Shown here: piece after piece, positions 1 through 12,925 of the stretch
How the letters are laid out: the number at the start of each line of letters is the position of its first letter
Position numbering within the stretch: the first letter of the stretch is position 1
NCBI GenBank assembly: GCA_030015575.1
Contig: JASDDO010000001.1
Coordinates: 141,441,988-141,505,987, forward strand
Reading direction: 5' to 3'
Source of the DNA: Agapanthus africanus
Taxonomy: Eukaryota > Streptophyta > Magnoliopsida > Asparagales > Amaryllidaceae
DNA length: 64,000 nt
Made by a program: the position numbers and the translations under genes
The notes under the pieces: generated by a model
The model's database searches: none
Seen by the model: the letters and a program-made list of their open reading frames with translations, nothing else
What the model was told of the DNA's origin: nothing

Positions 1-578
1 ATGAATAGAGGGCCATACTGCTTATCGGCCTCATCGAGGGGGTTTTCATTATCCTGCGGAGGAGGCTGATCTTGGAAAGGGGCAGCCACATTCAAGCCAG
101 ATTGGGCTTAGGATGTGGTGGCCCCATCTTTGCTTTTGCTACGAAGGCTGTCACTGGGACACGTGCCCACCATGTAGACTGTGTGAATAACATATTTGGC
201 CATCTTTTCATCACTGCCAGCTAATTTCGTGGACCGTTGTCGCGGCCCTTCCGCTTCGGAAAAGGACAATCGACTAAAAAAGGCCTGCCTGGCCAGGTTC
301 TCGGGTGGCGCCGGTACAACTTTTTCGGCCTTACTCCACTGCTTTCGCGCGACACGAAGTGCTTGGTAGATTTCTGAAAAGAGGGTATCATGCCTTTTGT
401 GCTGGGGCTTGGACACATCCCTTCGTAGCACAGTTTGAATTGCGGTCCTCTTGATTTTAGCAGATATCGCATTCTTCTGGACCCGCTTTAAGGGTTCGAA
501 AGAATTGCAGATTTTCACGTCTGACACGGCTGTGGTCGCAGAGCAGTCCGGGCTTTGGAACTTCACAAATTTTAACAT
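1..578 (-). pseudogene. Unrecognised broken reading frame in the left flank
   Basis: From an ATG at 578 the frame stays open for 156 codons to a TAA at 108-110. The same frame is then open again to the window edge (about 35 codons, rich in Pro, Asp and Gln), so it may be a longer gene with one nonsense change that continues outside the window. The N-terminal half is basic. I see no signal peptide, membrane segment or domain I can name. It lies just left of the Copia-A insertion and is the only sequence here not clearly tied to an element. It could be an exon of a host gene, part of an older transposon, or chance; I cannot assign a function. Confidence 0.3.
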
Positions 579-623
579 GGCCGTAGCCCTGGCTCTTTTG
601 TTGGATTTATCTGAGCCGATTCT

Positions 624-1292
624 TGTTAGCTAAAGATGCTAGGGTCGCAACAATTGTAGATCGTGGCGGAATGCAAAATCAAAATTTTATAATACTTAGC
701 ATCATATAGTAACCACAAGATCAAATCATTTACAACTAATTGCAAAACTAAAGAGAGAAAGTGAAAAGGCTACAATCTTTGTAGCGTGTCTGCTTAGTCG
801 CGGAAGACCCCACCATCACTCCAAGGACTCTAGCTAAGCTCCTACGCGGACCGGATCAAGCTTGCAAGACGGTCTTCTTGCCGAAGATGATCCACATCGA
901 GAAAACCCTGCATCAAGCTACATCTTCACTTTTGATCAAATCTTGTGTGCGGAAACTCGAGCTTCTTGAGTTGCTAAGTCAAGAAGGGAAGGATCTAGAG
1001 GCTCACAAATATTTTTCTCTCATTCTTTTAAATTTTTAATTCACCAAAGAGAAGAAGCCAGCATAAGAGAAGAGAAAGGATAAGCTTCAACCATATGAAG
1101 AATTAAAATGGATAAGCTTTAAATCATGAGTGGAATTCTCCATCCTTTTCCACTCTCACAAGGCTTTTTCATTTTATAATCATTTAGTCCAAGCTTATCA
1201 CAAACTCTTCCTTTACACTTAATTCTTTCCCTTTTTCCTTTTGAAAAAAAGAAAAGAAAAGAAAAACTAAATGAGGCGTCAAAAAATTTATG

Positions 1293-1333
<41 letters not shown>

Positions 1334-2523
1334 CATCATATTATTTAATAATCTGGTTTTAAACATAAACCGGCTAGTATTTTCAAACGTCCGATTATCA
1401 CATATAATCGAACTCCCGCACATATCCCTATACGCGTACTACATCATTTTGCCTGAGCAGGAAAAACCTCTGCGTGGGACTCTAAAGACTCAATCAATAA
1501 GCCGGCAGTAGGTTAGGATCACATCCGTGAACCCATAAGCTTGTCAGCGGTACTAGCTGCACATAACGGCTACCCAGGTATTGATCGAAAGAAAGGTCGA
1601 CAAGAAAACCCGTCCGAACGCAATCAAAGTCTATCAGTGACAGTTATCGCACAGTCCGGTCTCTTTGTTTGAGAATGTCGCATACCGGGTCTGGGAGGCA
1701 GAATCTGTCAGGCCCCCAATAACCCGATAAGTCATACTAACAGAGGACCCATAACCACTAGAGATACAACTGATAACACTTATCAGTTTATCTTATCTGC
1801 CTTGGCCATGAACTTCGGGTTATAGTCGTGTCCTGCATTGTGCGACATCAACTTCCTATTCCGAGATAGACGAATCATCTCGATTGCTCACTGTCTCCAT
1901 GCGCTTCGGGACTATACCTAACCAAAACCTGTTAGCATGACTCAATAGAGCCATGGTAGGGTAGTAATCAAAGTGTAGTGGTAATACACAAAAGACAAAT
2001 GGCGATCTCAGGTCTGGAGATTACCCTGTACTCATGTCACCAGAGAACTGCTATCTGACAATTAGTGTAATACCAACTAGAAGTTCTCGGTGAGTCCGTC
2101 CAGTGAAACTCATTCCCAATGAGAACCTGTATACAATCTTTGATGTCAAACACCAATGACTATGGGATTAACCACTGCCCCGGTCGGGGTTAAGAAGTGT
2201 ATAAACTAGTCTAAACTGGAGTACCGATACCCAGTCTCGACACTCCTACGACAAAGGACTTTTAAGGATATACTTATGGACTACCAGGCCCCACTAGTAT
2301 GATCCTTATCATAATCCCGGTAGTCAAGCAAAGATCTTATGGGCTTTATCTCATATATTTGCAATACATGATGACGAGTAAAACGTATACACATGAAAGA
2401 TAAAGACAAACCAGATAGCATACTATCATCTCGAGCAAGACTGTCTCCATATAGGTCCTCCTTCAATTGGTAATTGCCTTCTTGCAATTACAATAATTGC
2501 CTAAAGGGCACCTATATCCAACA
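624..2523 (-). repeat. Copia-A 3' LTR (left copy)
   Basis: Read on the minus strand it starts TGTTGGATATAGG and ends CTAACA, with TG/CA termini. Its first 590 bp (plus-strand order) align with 35375-35965, and 1268-1645 align with 61499-62022, so it is one of two LTRs. ATTCT at 619-623 is the presumed left copy of the target duplication; the right copy is outside the window. The polypurine tract AAGTGGGAGAT abuts it at 2524-2534. By eye about one base in eight differs between the two LTRs, so this is the oldest insertion. The start of the LTR resembles the Angela/BARE group of Copia elements (inference). Confidence 0.85.
1296..1331. repeat. (AT)n microsatellite
   Basis: An uninterrupted run of AT dinucleotides inside the Copia-A LTR. 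The other LTR copy has a longer run at 61530-61593. It produces meaningless Tyr-Ile reading frames on both strands. Confidence 0.9.
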
Positions 2524-4949
2524 ATCTCCCACTTGCACTTAAAACCAATTATTACGGTATCGCATATCCACATCTCATGTGCTATCGTATACCCAACTTC
2601 TCAGCTAACAGTTTCAGAACTGTGTTCGAGAAACAACCTCAGTGAGTGGATCCGCTACAATGTTTCTAAATTTATTTCTCTATGTATCAACTTCATGGAG
2701 ATCAACTATCTTCCGAACTGAGCAATACTTACCTTAGAATTTTCCTGGTTAGACGATGAGACCAAGTCCATAAATGAACAATTTTATCCAGCAGCTTCTT
2801 GGGATATATCTTCTACCGAGTCATAATCAGCACCCAGTGCCATGTCTACCTTAGTATCCTGCTTAGAACTGTTTCTAATATACTAATCCTCCAAAGAAGG
2901 TAAAATTATAACCTGCGACAGACACTCTGTCATCCCTGTCACTTTGGAAGCCGAAATCAGTAACCGCTTCCAGATGGAGGCTGCCATTACCGTACACCAA
3001 GAACATTCTCATATGTTCTTCGCTGCTCCTTCTGTTTCTCCACGATTAGACCAATATCTGTTTACTACAGCAAGTGCAAAAGCAATATCTGGTCTGGTAC
3101 ATGATGATGCATGATTGACCCAACTGCCGAAGCAAGTGAAATGTTACTCATGCGAATCCCTCTCCTCATCAGTCCAAAAGACATCTCCTTAAAGAAGGTG
3201 ACTCTACCGTATGCGGGTACACTACCACACTATAAATTATCCATTCTAAATCTTTTTAGAATGGTGTCATGGTACCTGAATTAGGACATTCCTAAAACCT
3301 TACTAGATTTATTTCTATAAACCTAATCACCAAAATCGTTGATATATTATCCAAATCCTATATGAAGAAACATTTGTGACAACCACTATTTAACCGATTG
3401 TAGTATATGAACTTCCTTCCTATCTGGAGTATGTTATCACATGACATCACTCCTTATATCCTTCTTACAAATACCAGGCTCATCTCATATTTTGACGAAG
3501 TCAAACACTTTGACTGTTACATCAAAAACAGATGATCCATCTCCGCTATGCCTTTTTTAGTCTATAAAAAGACTTAAGCTACTTGCATACTGTTCGCTGC
3601 TCCTACTGACTACGATAAATCTATGGAAGAGTCATATACACGTACATTTCTAAATCCCTATTTAAAAAGATGTTAAAGTCATCCACCTGCCAGATATCAT
3701 AGTCAAGAAAACAACAGTGGCAAGTTATATAAGAATAAACTTCAGCACAGACATTGAAGTAAAAGTTTCATCACAATCCACACTGGGTATTTGATAAAAA
3801 CTTTTATTACAAGTCTTGCTTTATTAGGTTAGTACCTTTCCATCTGCACTGATCTCGAAAGATCCACTTTCTCCTGATTGGTTTTATCCCTTCAGGAGCA
3901 TTCAACAAATTCCATAATTTACTGGAGTGCATAGAGTCCAACTTGGATGTATCTTATCCAGCCATAAGTCGGAAGTCAACACTTCCTATGGCCTGCTGAT
4001 AACTATTAGGGCCATCATCACCATAATGCAAACCTCTTTGCCACCATTTACGAGAAAACCGAAGTATCTCTCGGATAGCTGAAGTCACCCATCAAAATCT
4101 GCGGAGTGGCTAAGGTTGATCAGGTTCAATTGAATCTCCAGGCCTTACTAAATTTTTCAGTAATTGTTTGTGCTTCTGGAATCACTTCCAGTTATACCAT
4201 ACTCCCACAGATTTCTTTTGCAAGAAATTCCTTTTCTAAAAAGATAGCGAGTCAAGAACAAAAAAACTTTTGATCATGCAAATGGTAGAAGTTAAACCCT
4301 TGCTAATGCATGGGATAACTCACAAACTGCTCATTACTAAAATTTGTCTTGAGTTTGTCTGAATTGTGTTTTTAAGCATATATTAGATAACTCCATATCT
4401 TAACAACCTTAAGACATGATCACATTCTATATCACATATAGAATCACAGGAACTAATTTAGATAGAACCATATTCAATTGGTATGCAGTCGTTTCCGGTG
4501 CATATCTCCTGAAAAAAGGCACTCAGCATTACTCGTCATGGAGCGCACCCACAAAGGAGTAATCTGAGAGAGAATCAAATTCTCATTATGGAATACCGAG
4601 CTTAACCATCCACATTTTCGAACACTTCGAAGAATCTTGATACGTCCAACGTATAGTTCTCTACTTTATTCTTATATCCTATGAACTTCTCAAAATTTTT
4701 GGACTTTACATTTCAATAAGAATGTGTATCTAAAACCAGAAAACTCATAGGTAAATAGAATGAAGTAAGAGTACCAATCCCTTGTCCAGGTGAACACCGA
4801 ATAGCATACATCACATGTATAACTTCTATGAATGCACTAACTCATACTCTGTGTATTGTAATTGGAAAACTATATTTTGGTTAAGAATATTTATCCAGTT
4901 ATTCAATGCATCTTAGCGAATCATCAAATGATAAAGGAAAATGTTCATA
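2524..4949 (-). pseudogene. Copia-A pol relic (RNase H to integrase side), heavily decayed
   Basis: The polypurine tract is at 2524-2534. Upstream on the minus strand the DNA is alignable with the pol region of Copia-B (15811-18590), for example around 3110-3240 against 16480-16640, but it is full of stops and indels, with no frame above about 75 codons. It is also some 350 bp shorter than the matching Copia-B interval. It stops at the CACTA-1 insertion at 4950 and resumes at 32264. I infer a long-dead Copia polyprotein gene. Confidence 0.75.
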
Positions 4950-5461
4950 CACTACTACAATAATGGGTTGCCCCTACGGATTTAGCCGTAGGGGCAAACC
5001 ACTGTCCCTATGGATATGTTCGTAGGGACATAAAATTCCCCCATAGATGCAAAGGCCGCAGGTACAAGTCTTCGTCCTAAACATTCCCCTACGGAGTAAT
5101 AATTGCCCCTATGTCTTACTCCGTAGGGACATATATCCCTACAGATTACTCCATAGGGACAAAATATTTATTTAATTTATTGGTTTATAAAATAAAATAC
5201 TTTCCCCTATGGATTTATCCATAGGGCCTGATACTTACCCCTACGGATTTATCCGTAGGTCCAGATAAAAGCCGCTACAGATAAATTCGTATGGGCAAAT
5301 TTAACCCCTGTTACTGAATTCATAGGAACAAAATATCAAGTATCCTGATATTTTGTCCCTACGGCTAACTGTGTAAGGGCAAACTTTGCACTTACGGATT
5401 AATCCATAGGTGCAACAGATGGCCCTACGAATTAATCCGTAGGGATAAAATATCAGGGTTT
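4950..5461. repeat. CACTA-1 3' terminal and subterminal repeats
   Basis: After the terminal repeat, about 500 bp hold more than a dozen copies of a CCCCTACGGATT motif in both orientations. Several form hairpins with AATCCGTAGGGG (for example 4969-5000, 5130-5160, 5205-5255, 5415-5445). Subterminal arrays of short direct and inverted motifs are the binding sites of the TNPA-type protein in the En/Spm family. That these serve the same role is inference. Confidence 0.85.
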
Positions 5462-5706
5462 TTTTTAAAAAGGAGCTTCCTCTTTTTTCCCCGCCCTGTG
5501 CATAATAATATATACATCATATAACCAAATATAGAAATATTCATAATCAACATCTCACGCATAATATATAAAAGAAATAAACAAACAGAATACGATATCA
5601 ATCTAAATCAACATGAACAAGCAAACAACCACCAATATCATCCAAAATATATACAATATGTATCATATAAGCACATACATCCTCCAAAATATAAAAAAAA
5701 GTTACC

Positions 5707-8546
5707 CTAGCTCGGTCCAGCTCCTCTACCTCTAATAATCGCCGTAATCTGGCGCATCTTCTCCTCGGTGCAGCCCTGAGTCGTCAAAAACTCGACTAAT
5801 GAAGGAGCGGACTGTGCGGGAGTCTGAGTGGGATGTGGAGCTGCAGGAGTGGTCTGTGCAACCGCAGCCGAGGTAGTGGCTTGCGGAGCCGCAGCTGAAG
5901 GAGATGCATGTAGAGCCGCAGCCGAAATAGCCTGTCAAATCTGTTAAATTTTGTACGTAATAAACGAGTAAGAACGGTGTATTAGATTTTAGTCGAATTC
6001 GTATCATTATCAGGTTATTGCGAAACCCCAATCTAAGAATACCTAAGGACTTAGGACACGTTTGAGTATCTAGTTTGGAAAACCGTAATTTATTTTAATT
6101 AGATAGTCTTATGAGTATGATTAATCAAAACTAAGTCTACAACCAAATAAGCTCAGGTTACTAATATTGCATATGTTACTATCTATAATATTATATATTA
6201 TTTTGCTATTAAGTAGTATACGTACCAATATCTCCTTCAACTCCTCGACGACGGTCTTCAAGGCGGCAACATCATGCTTTAGACGTCGCTCATGGGGGTA
6301 GCGGAAGTAACGGCTGGAGTGGAGTCTAACCTCATATGGACCCCGTTAGGACCCAGTCCCCGGTCTCTCTCCCAACCTCCGTGGTGCCCTCCGTGTGCGG
6401 CATCTAAGACTGGGGTCAGTAGCATCGGATCGATCTGTTCAGTAAAATCGATCCCTGATGCCTCCTCCTGCTCCTACACCCGCATTAACCATTAAAATAT
6501 AAGTATATCATTTAAATTTGAACTTTTCAAAACAAAATTTTCAAACTTGTTAGAATAAATTTTAACACTTACGCAATACTCCTGGGTAACGGTGTCGGGG
6601 AATCGAAGCTCGCCCGTGGCGGGATCTGTCGAGATGTCGTGGACGACAAGATACGTGGTCAGCACACTCGGTGTCACACCCTATGCCAGGGTCTGAGCAC
6701 TCTGCAATTCGCCAAAAATTTACATATATTATAAAATAACTCTTAATATTACATTATATCAAAATAGATCTATTGTAATTTACTGATGCCTCCATGGCAC
6801 TTGTAATATTTCTCGAGCAACCTGTATAAGTGGGGCGACCCCTCTTTGTCGACTTTCTATTCTCTTTATTTTGATCGGCTTGTTTCTGCACAACGCATTT
6901 AGATTTAGTTTTCTAATTAAGCAACACAAAAAAATAAATTATATACTAAATAATGAATTACATTTAAATTACAAACTTGTTTGCGTTGAGAGTCAAAATA
7001 TTGGCACAAGGAAGGCCATGTATCTACGTCGACTCTCACAAAGGCTGGAGTATGTAGGAGAGCCCCTCTCTCTGCCTCGGGGGTCGCCATCCACAGAAAA
7101 TAGCAGTCGATCTTCAGCTCGTTCCTATTGTATCGAACCTTTGATTGCTTATTCTTCATCAGGCCCTGGTATAGAGCGTGAAGATCGAGCACTTTCTTAG
7201 GGTGATCAGGGTCGGATATAGACTGAAAGTCGCAATCCAACTGCAAGTACAAAAAAAATAATGTATTTAAATTGCAAGTGTTAAATAATAATAAATATAT
7301 TGGATAAGTCAAATGAAAATATATATTAATATCCGAGTCTGATCCCAGAAAAGGGCAAATGAGCACTGGTGCTAATCGCCCCACTCAACGTGAAGTGGAT
7401 ACTTCTTTAGGATGTGGCTCTCATCCCCCATATACTGGCCGAACCTCTTGGCATAATCGCCGATATAGCGATAATCGGGGGTTAAGAAGAGGGGGAATGG
7501 TGCTTTCCCCATAGCTCTATCAGGCCTCATCCTGTGGGACTGATTCGGCCCTCGAGTCCCCCTCTCGGGATAGGGCCGCCCTGCATCTACAAGAAATATC
7601 AAGGCAAGCAATATTAAGACAAAGTGGTATTAAGAAATCAAGGATTAATGAAAATTGAAGTGCAATATATACCTCCGACGATAGCAGCACAAGCCTCGGC
7701 CCGGGCAGCAGCACGAGCGGGACGATAGTTCCTCTGATGAGGAACAGTCGGTGACCCGGACGTGGACGCGTCCCCTCCAACTAGAAAATAAACATTGACG
7801 ATAAAATTACATGAAGTTCATGTTTATTCTTAAAGGATATGTAAAATGAATAAATATTTTATATTTATTCATACTAACCTGCAGACTGAGCGGAGGCTAT
7901 GGAAGTGGCGGGAGTGCCCTCTGCACTAGATGTAGATACACCACCTATAATTAGACAATTAAAATAGATTATATAGGTAATTGCAAAAAGAATGTGTATA
8001 TCAATAATATAATATTCTAAATCAATATGCATGCAATATAGGATATATAAATATACCCGCAGGTGCGGTGATGGCCTCTGCCCGAGATGTGGAGGCACCG
8101 CCTACAGCTAGACAATCAAAAAATAATTATCTAAGTAAGAGCAAAAAGAATGTGTGTATATTTATGATATTTCTAAATCAATATGCATGCACTATAGGAT
8201 ATATAAACATACCTGCAGGTGCGGTGGTGGCCTCTGCTTCTAATGTGGACGCACTACAAACAGCTAGACAATTAAACATTGACTACATAAGTAATTTTGC
8301 AATAAATATGCGTGTATATCTATAATATCACATTCAAAATGAATATGCGTGCAATATACATGGAGGTGTGGCAAAGTCCACATGGAAGGAGTCATCCGAA
8401 GGGGATACCGATCGGGATGCAAGACCGGCCCTATGAAGCTCCCTACGCAGCTCTCCGGGCGGCAGAACTGCTCTGCCTCTGCCTCTTCCTCTGTCGCTGC
8501 CGCGGCTGGTGCTCCTGCCACCCTTCACTGCTCCGGTCGTCGTCAT
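5707..8546 (-). pseudogene. CACTA-1 second gene (TNPA/TNP1-like, multi-exon), broken
   Basis: A gene model can be followed through about 11 exons. Most have canonical AG acceptors and GT donors and matching phase: 8546-8360, 8263-8213, 8107-8057, 7944-7879, 7780-7673, about 7586-7334, 7240-6977, 6885-6784, 6701-6573, 6473-6226 and about 5930-5707. It starts with a short basic Arg/Gly-rich stretch. The exon at 6885-6784 encodes a Lys-Glu-Asn-Arg basic segment like those of the plant Ptta/En/Spm transposase family. The exon at 6473-6226 encodes a heptad-like, probably coiled-coil segment, and the last exon is Ala/Pro/Gln-rich. Breaks are a TAG at about 7370, a lost donor near 7334, a TAG at 6681-6683 and a frameshift near 6290. 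In En/Spm the second protein binds subterminal repeats; that role here is inference. Confidence 0.6.
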
Positions 8547-8589
8547 CAAACCTAGATAAGAGTACAATCATAATATATGCATGCAATAT

Positions 8590-11500
8590 ATGTATAGATC
8601 GTAGAAATGTGAAGAAAATATATAACATTACTGATAACATTTTTTGTTTCGTGGACGCATTAGATATATCTACTTGGATTTCATCATCGATATCGTTTCT
8701 AACCCACGTAACTTCACGATCAGCCGAAGACAACTCGTCTTTTGAAACAGACGGTCGGAGCACTCTAAGTCTTCTATCCTCTTCATCCTCATCGCTGTCC
8801 TCCATACGAACCTTGAATTCTGAGACATCGTAAACATTCCTGGGTTTCCAACGGCATACGACACTCCATCCCAAATGCTTCAAGCACTCTGAGTAGTATA
8901 CTTGGAACGCTCGGTTCGGAAAGATAAATGGATCATCCCGACTGTAAAATCGAAATGTGTTCACACTAGTCAATCCTTATTCATCTTTCCAAGTCCCGAG
9001 ATTGTTTCTCCACTTATCCGTATCAGTTCGTGTATCATGCCAAGTACACTGAAATATAAAAAACGGTTCTGATCGTCCAAGATATTAGGTGCTAAGTATG
9101 CAATTTAAGTATCCACAATAAATCACACCATTCAATCCTACCGTCGCAATCTCAATATTCTGAGTGGCTCGAGATGTTTCTATGTCGTTAACTTCAAATT
9201 TGTATCCAAGGACACCGAATCTTTTATAATATGCAACCTCCATACTTGGAAACTGAGCTAAATATCTTGAATCTCTCTCTAATGATGCAAACAAGTTCAG
9301 ATCGTGGATCTGACAAAACAAATTTTATGACAAATACATAACGATATAAGTTTAGATTAAGACTGGTAACAATAATATGTTATTCGAACAACTTATATGA
9401 TCTGCAACCAATCGCAAAAATTATGCTAATGATATTTTCCCAATCGTTCATCATTCCAATCAGGATGCCCCTCACGTACCTCATTAATATGAATTCTGTT
9501 CTCAACAATAAATTATGACATTAATATTATATCATTTCATACACACACAAACACAAATATAACAATTAATCCAAAAAATTTACTCTCTAATTTCTTCAAG
9601 ACATACGCTATTGAGGAGGATAAATCGATATATCCTGTTGATAAACATAGTGTCTACTCTCTTATAGGACGCTTTACCATATGGCTCGTCCTGAATTCTC
9701 CGAGGCCGGTTAAGCTTCGTCTCAATGTTCTAGTCCAATAGCCGGAACAAAATGTGGTTACTTCATCTAAAAGATAACCTTACATGATAGAACCCTCTGA
9801 TCGATTTCTATTGCGTATATACTCTTTTAGAGTGTAGGGGTACCTAAAGAAAAATATGTTAAATAAATAAATACGGGCATATAGGACAACAATAATTTTA
9901 CAAATTGCGTGAAACGAAAAATTCCACGTACCTTTCGATGGGATACATCCATCGATATTGTACCGTTCCGACTAACTTAGGCTCAGTTGCAAGATGAACC
10001 ATCAGGTATATTACGATATCGAAGAATGACGGTGGGAAAATACGCTCAAGCTTGCAATATATCAATGAAATAGAATTTTCTAGATTCTCCAGCGTCACAA
10101 CATCCAGGGTTTTAGCGCACAATTCTCTAAAAAAGCAACAAAGGTAATTTATTAAAAGACCAAACGATTCGGGAAGGGAAGTCCTGAGGGCTAATGGGAG
10201 AAGGTGCTCCATAATAACATGATAATTATGACTTTTCAGCCAATCGATTTTTCCTTTCACAATTTTTATCTTCTTGCTAAATGATCCTGAGAAACTTGTG
10301 GGAACTTTCAAATCATGCAACACTTGCAGGAATCTTTTCTTCTCCGGTTGTAACATATGATACGCGGCATTGGAAAGTACAAACTTGCCTGGTTTACCTG
10401 CTATCGGTTTAGGATGCAATTCACTTCTAATTTCCCAATCCTAAAGATCCATCCGAGAATGGAGGTTTTCTTTCGATTTTCCGTCTTTATAAAGAAACAA
10501 GTTGAGTACGTGCTCGGATACTCCCTTCTCTATGTGCATGACGTCCAGACAATGACGCACTAAATTTTTTGACCAGTACGGAAGCTCGTAGAAAATGCTT
10601 AACTTGTTCTAGTAGGATGGTTTGATCTGTTTTGCCGGATCTATCCTGAAGGTCACATTATTGTAAACATCCCACTGAGCAGTCACGTCCTCTCCGGACA
10701 ATGAGGCTGGAGGCCCAAGAAACTCCTGATGACCATTAAAGTGAGCAGCATCTAACATGTAGGGATGGTCTAGTGGCAGGAAACGCCGATGACCGCAATA
10801 ACAAACATTCCTGCTAAAATTCAACCATTTCGATGTTGTATATTGATGGCAATAAGGGCATGTTTTGTGACCATGTACGGACCAACCTGATAGCATTCCA
10901 TACGCAAAAAAGTCATTAATTGTCCACATTAAAGCCGCACGCAGTGTGAAGGTTGTATCTGTGTTTGCATCATAAGTCTCTACACCATCAATGAATAAAG
11001 ATTTTAACTCATTGATCAGAGGTCGGAGATAGACGTTGATATTATTTCCCGGTGAGTTTGGTCCATCAATAAGAAGAGGCATCATAAAGTAGGATTGATC
11101 CATAGCCAACCAAGATGACAGATTATAAACTATCATTACAACGTACCATATGCTGTGGTTTCCAGTCATATAGTTGAATGGGCAGAAGCCATCACTAGCG
11201 AGTCCGACCCTGATATTGCGAGGATCACTACTGAATATTTCGTTCCTCTTATCGAAATCCTTCCATGCCGGTGAATCTCTTGGATGACTCATTTTTCCAT
11301 CTTCACTTAGAGCAGAACGGGGATGCCAAATCATTGCCTCGGCTGTATTCTTGCAACTGAATACTCTCTGCAACCTCTGTGTTATGGGAAAGTATCATGC
11401 TATCTTGACAGGTATATCGGGCTTCTTATCAGATTCTTTCGGCTTGTACCTGGCCTCTCCGCATGCTGGACACTGTTTCAAATCTGAATTCTCTTTCCGG

Positions 11501-12202
11501 TACAACACGCAATCTTTAGGACATGCATGAATCTTCTCACACTTCAGACCCAAATCAGACATCATCTTCTGAGCTTTGTACCAGCTGTCGGGCACATTAT
11601 TTTCCGGGGGCCTAGAATCTTTCAGGAACTTCAGAAGTATCATGAATGACTTGTTGCTCCATCCATTTAAGCACTTAATCTAGAAAAGTTGGACGAACCA
11701 TGATAGAGTAGAATACTTTTCATTCTCATAAATTGGTCTTCTAGTATCATTCATGAACTTTTCATACTTATCCGCACGCAGTCTTTGACCGGAAGGAATG
11801 CCATCTTCGGTAGGAATACTATCACTTAGAGCAGCCTCTACCATATCCTCCATTTCTTCTCCTGGAAAGAAGTTTTCTTCTTCTTCTTCCGCCGCATTAC
11901 CGTCTTCTCCTTCTTCTTCTGCCACATTTCCGTCTTCTTCTTGTCCTTTCCCGTAATATAGCTAAGTTGTATAAAATCTAGTAAAACAATGTTTAACGAT
12001 GTGAAGCTCTACGATTTCTACCTTCTGTCAGAACTTATTCCCACATCTATCGCATGGGGCAGAAAATCTTTTCGAACACGATCTTATTATGTGCGCGTGC
12101 AAATTCAATAAAAATAACAACTCCTGTGACAAACTTAGATTGCATGCGTTGTTGCCAAACCACGTACATCCAGTCCTTAACTCTGATGTACTCATGGGCC
12201 AT
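8590..12202 (-). pseudogene. CACTA-1 TNP2-type transposase pseudogene
   Basis: The start ATG at 12202 matches that of CACTA-2 (58824). In order, the remains are: a transposase-associated N-terminal domain (12202-11950); an acidic Glu-rich linker (11925-11680); a short Cys motif of CPACG type near 11460; the TNP2 domain (11373-10609, with GLASDGFCPF, SPGN and a CPYCH knuckle-like motif); a DUF4218 domain (10419-9898); and DUF4216 pieces (9321-9085 and 9058-8590, with DDPFIFPNRA and WSVV...KPRNVYDV). Early frameshift and stop damage lies near 12050, and a TAA interrupts DUF4216 near 8980. At least two introns with AG/GT borders are visible near 9060 and 9890. CACTA transposases cut at the terminal repeats; this copy is inactive as written. 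Confidence 0.85.
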
Positions 12203-12507
12203 GTTAGACTGTATAATATATAAATTTTAGGTTATGGTGACTATATTGAGAAATCTAAGAACGGGATGGTTACTGACAAAGAAGAAAATCCGTAGCGGCA
12301 AGTTTGTCGTTGAAAAGAATAAATTATCGATAAACAAAGTTAGATTTGAAAATACCCAAGTATGAGTTGTCTTCTGTGTATGTGTGTTTCAATTTATGAT
12401 TTCGCTTAAGTGTAGGATTGTTAGTGTGTATGTGCTTTGTCTGTGCGTTTGTTGTGTATTCGTGTTGTATGTGTGTGAATCGTCTGTCGGGGGTAAGGCT
12501 TCTATCC

Positions 12508-12763
12508 CATTAAGAACGTATAGAACCAACACCCATTCACTTGTGCTTTCATCCGTTTCGAGTAAATTTCGGCAATACCTCCCCGCTATTCTCCCAGTAC
12601 ACCGCAATAGAATAGATAATCATTTCAATGCTATGAAACAACGTTGAAATGAACATCTAATCTATCTTTGTACACGGAAAACCGGCGGAAAAGTACCGAC
12701 GAAATAATTCGAAATGAATGAAAACACAAGTGAATGCAGGTGATTGCTTTATACATTCCTAAC
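12508..12763. repeat. Foldback 1 upstream of the CACTA-1 transposase
   Basis: Two arms of roughly 125 bp (about 12508-12630 and 12640-12763) are imperfect reverse complements around a loop of about 10 bases. The pairing includes ATTCACTTGTG with CACAAGTGAAT and CATTTCAA with TTGAAATG. It lies about 300 bp upstream of the transposase ATG. CACTA-2 keeps the same structure at 58264-58517. Confidence 0.8.
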
Positions 12764-12779
12764 TTGTCCACACTGGACA

Positions 12780-12925
12780 AATCTATCGGTTATCATACGA
12801 TTGAATCTTCTCATCACATAGACTACATGACGGTTGTTAGTACCGAACTATATCGTCTGATATTTAACAACTTTCGTATAGTTCTATGTCACGATGAACA
12901 TCGAACGTATGTTAACCGATAGACG
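12780..12925. repeat. Foldback 2 upstream of the CACTA-1 transposase
   Basis: Arms of about 70 bp begin CTATCGGTTATCATACG and end with CGTATGTTAACCGATAG. They are imperfect in the middle. The counterpart in CACTA-2 is 56250-56392. Confidence 0.75.

Noticed and set aside
1184-1511. Tyr-Ile repeat frames on both strands
   Set aside because: They are translations of an (AT)n microsatellite; the same applies to 61400-61639.
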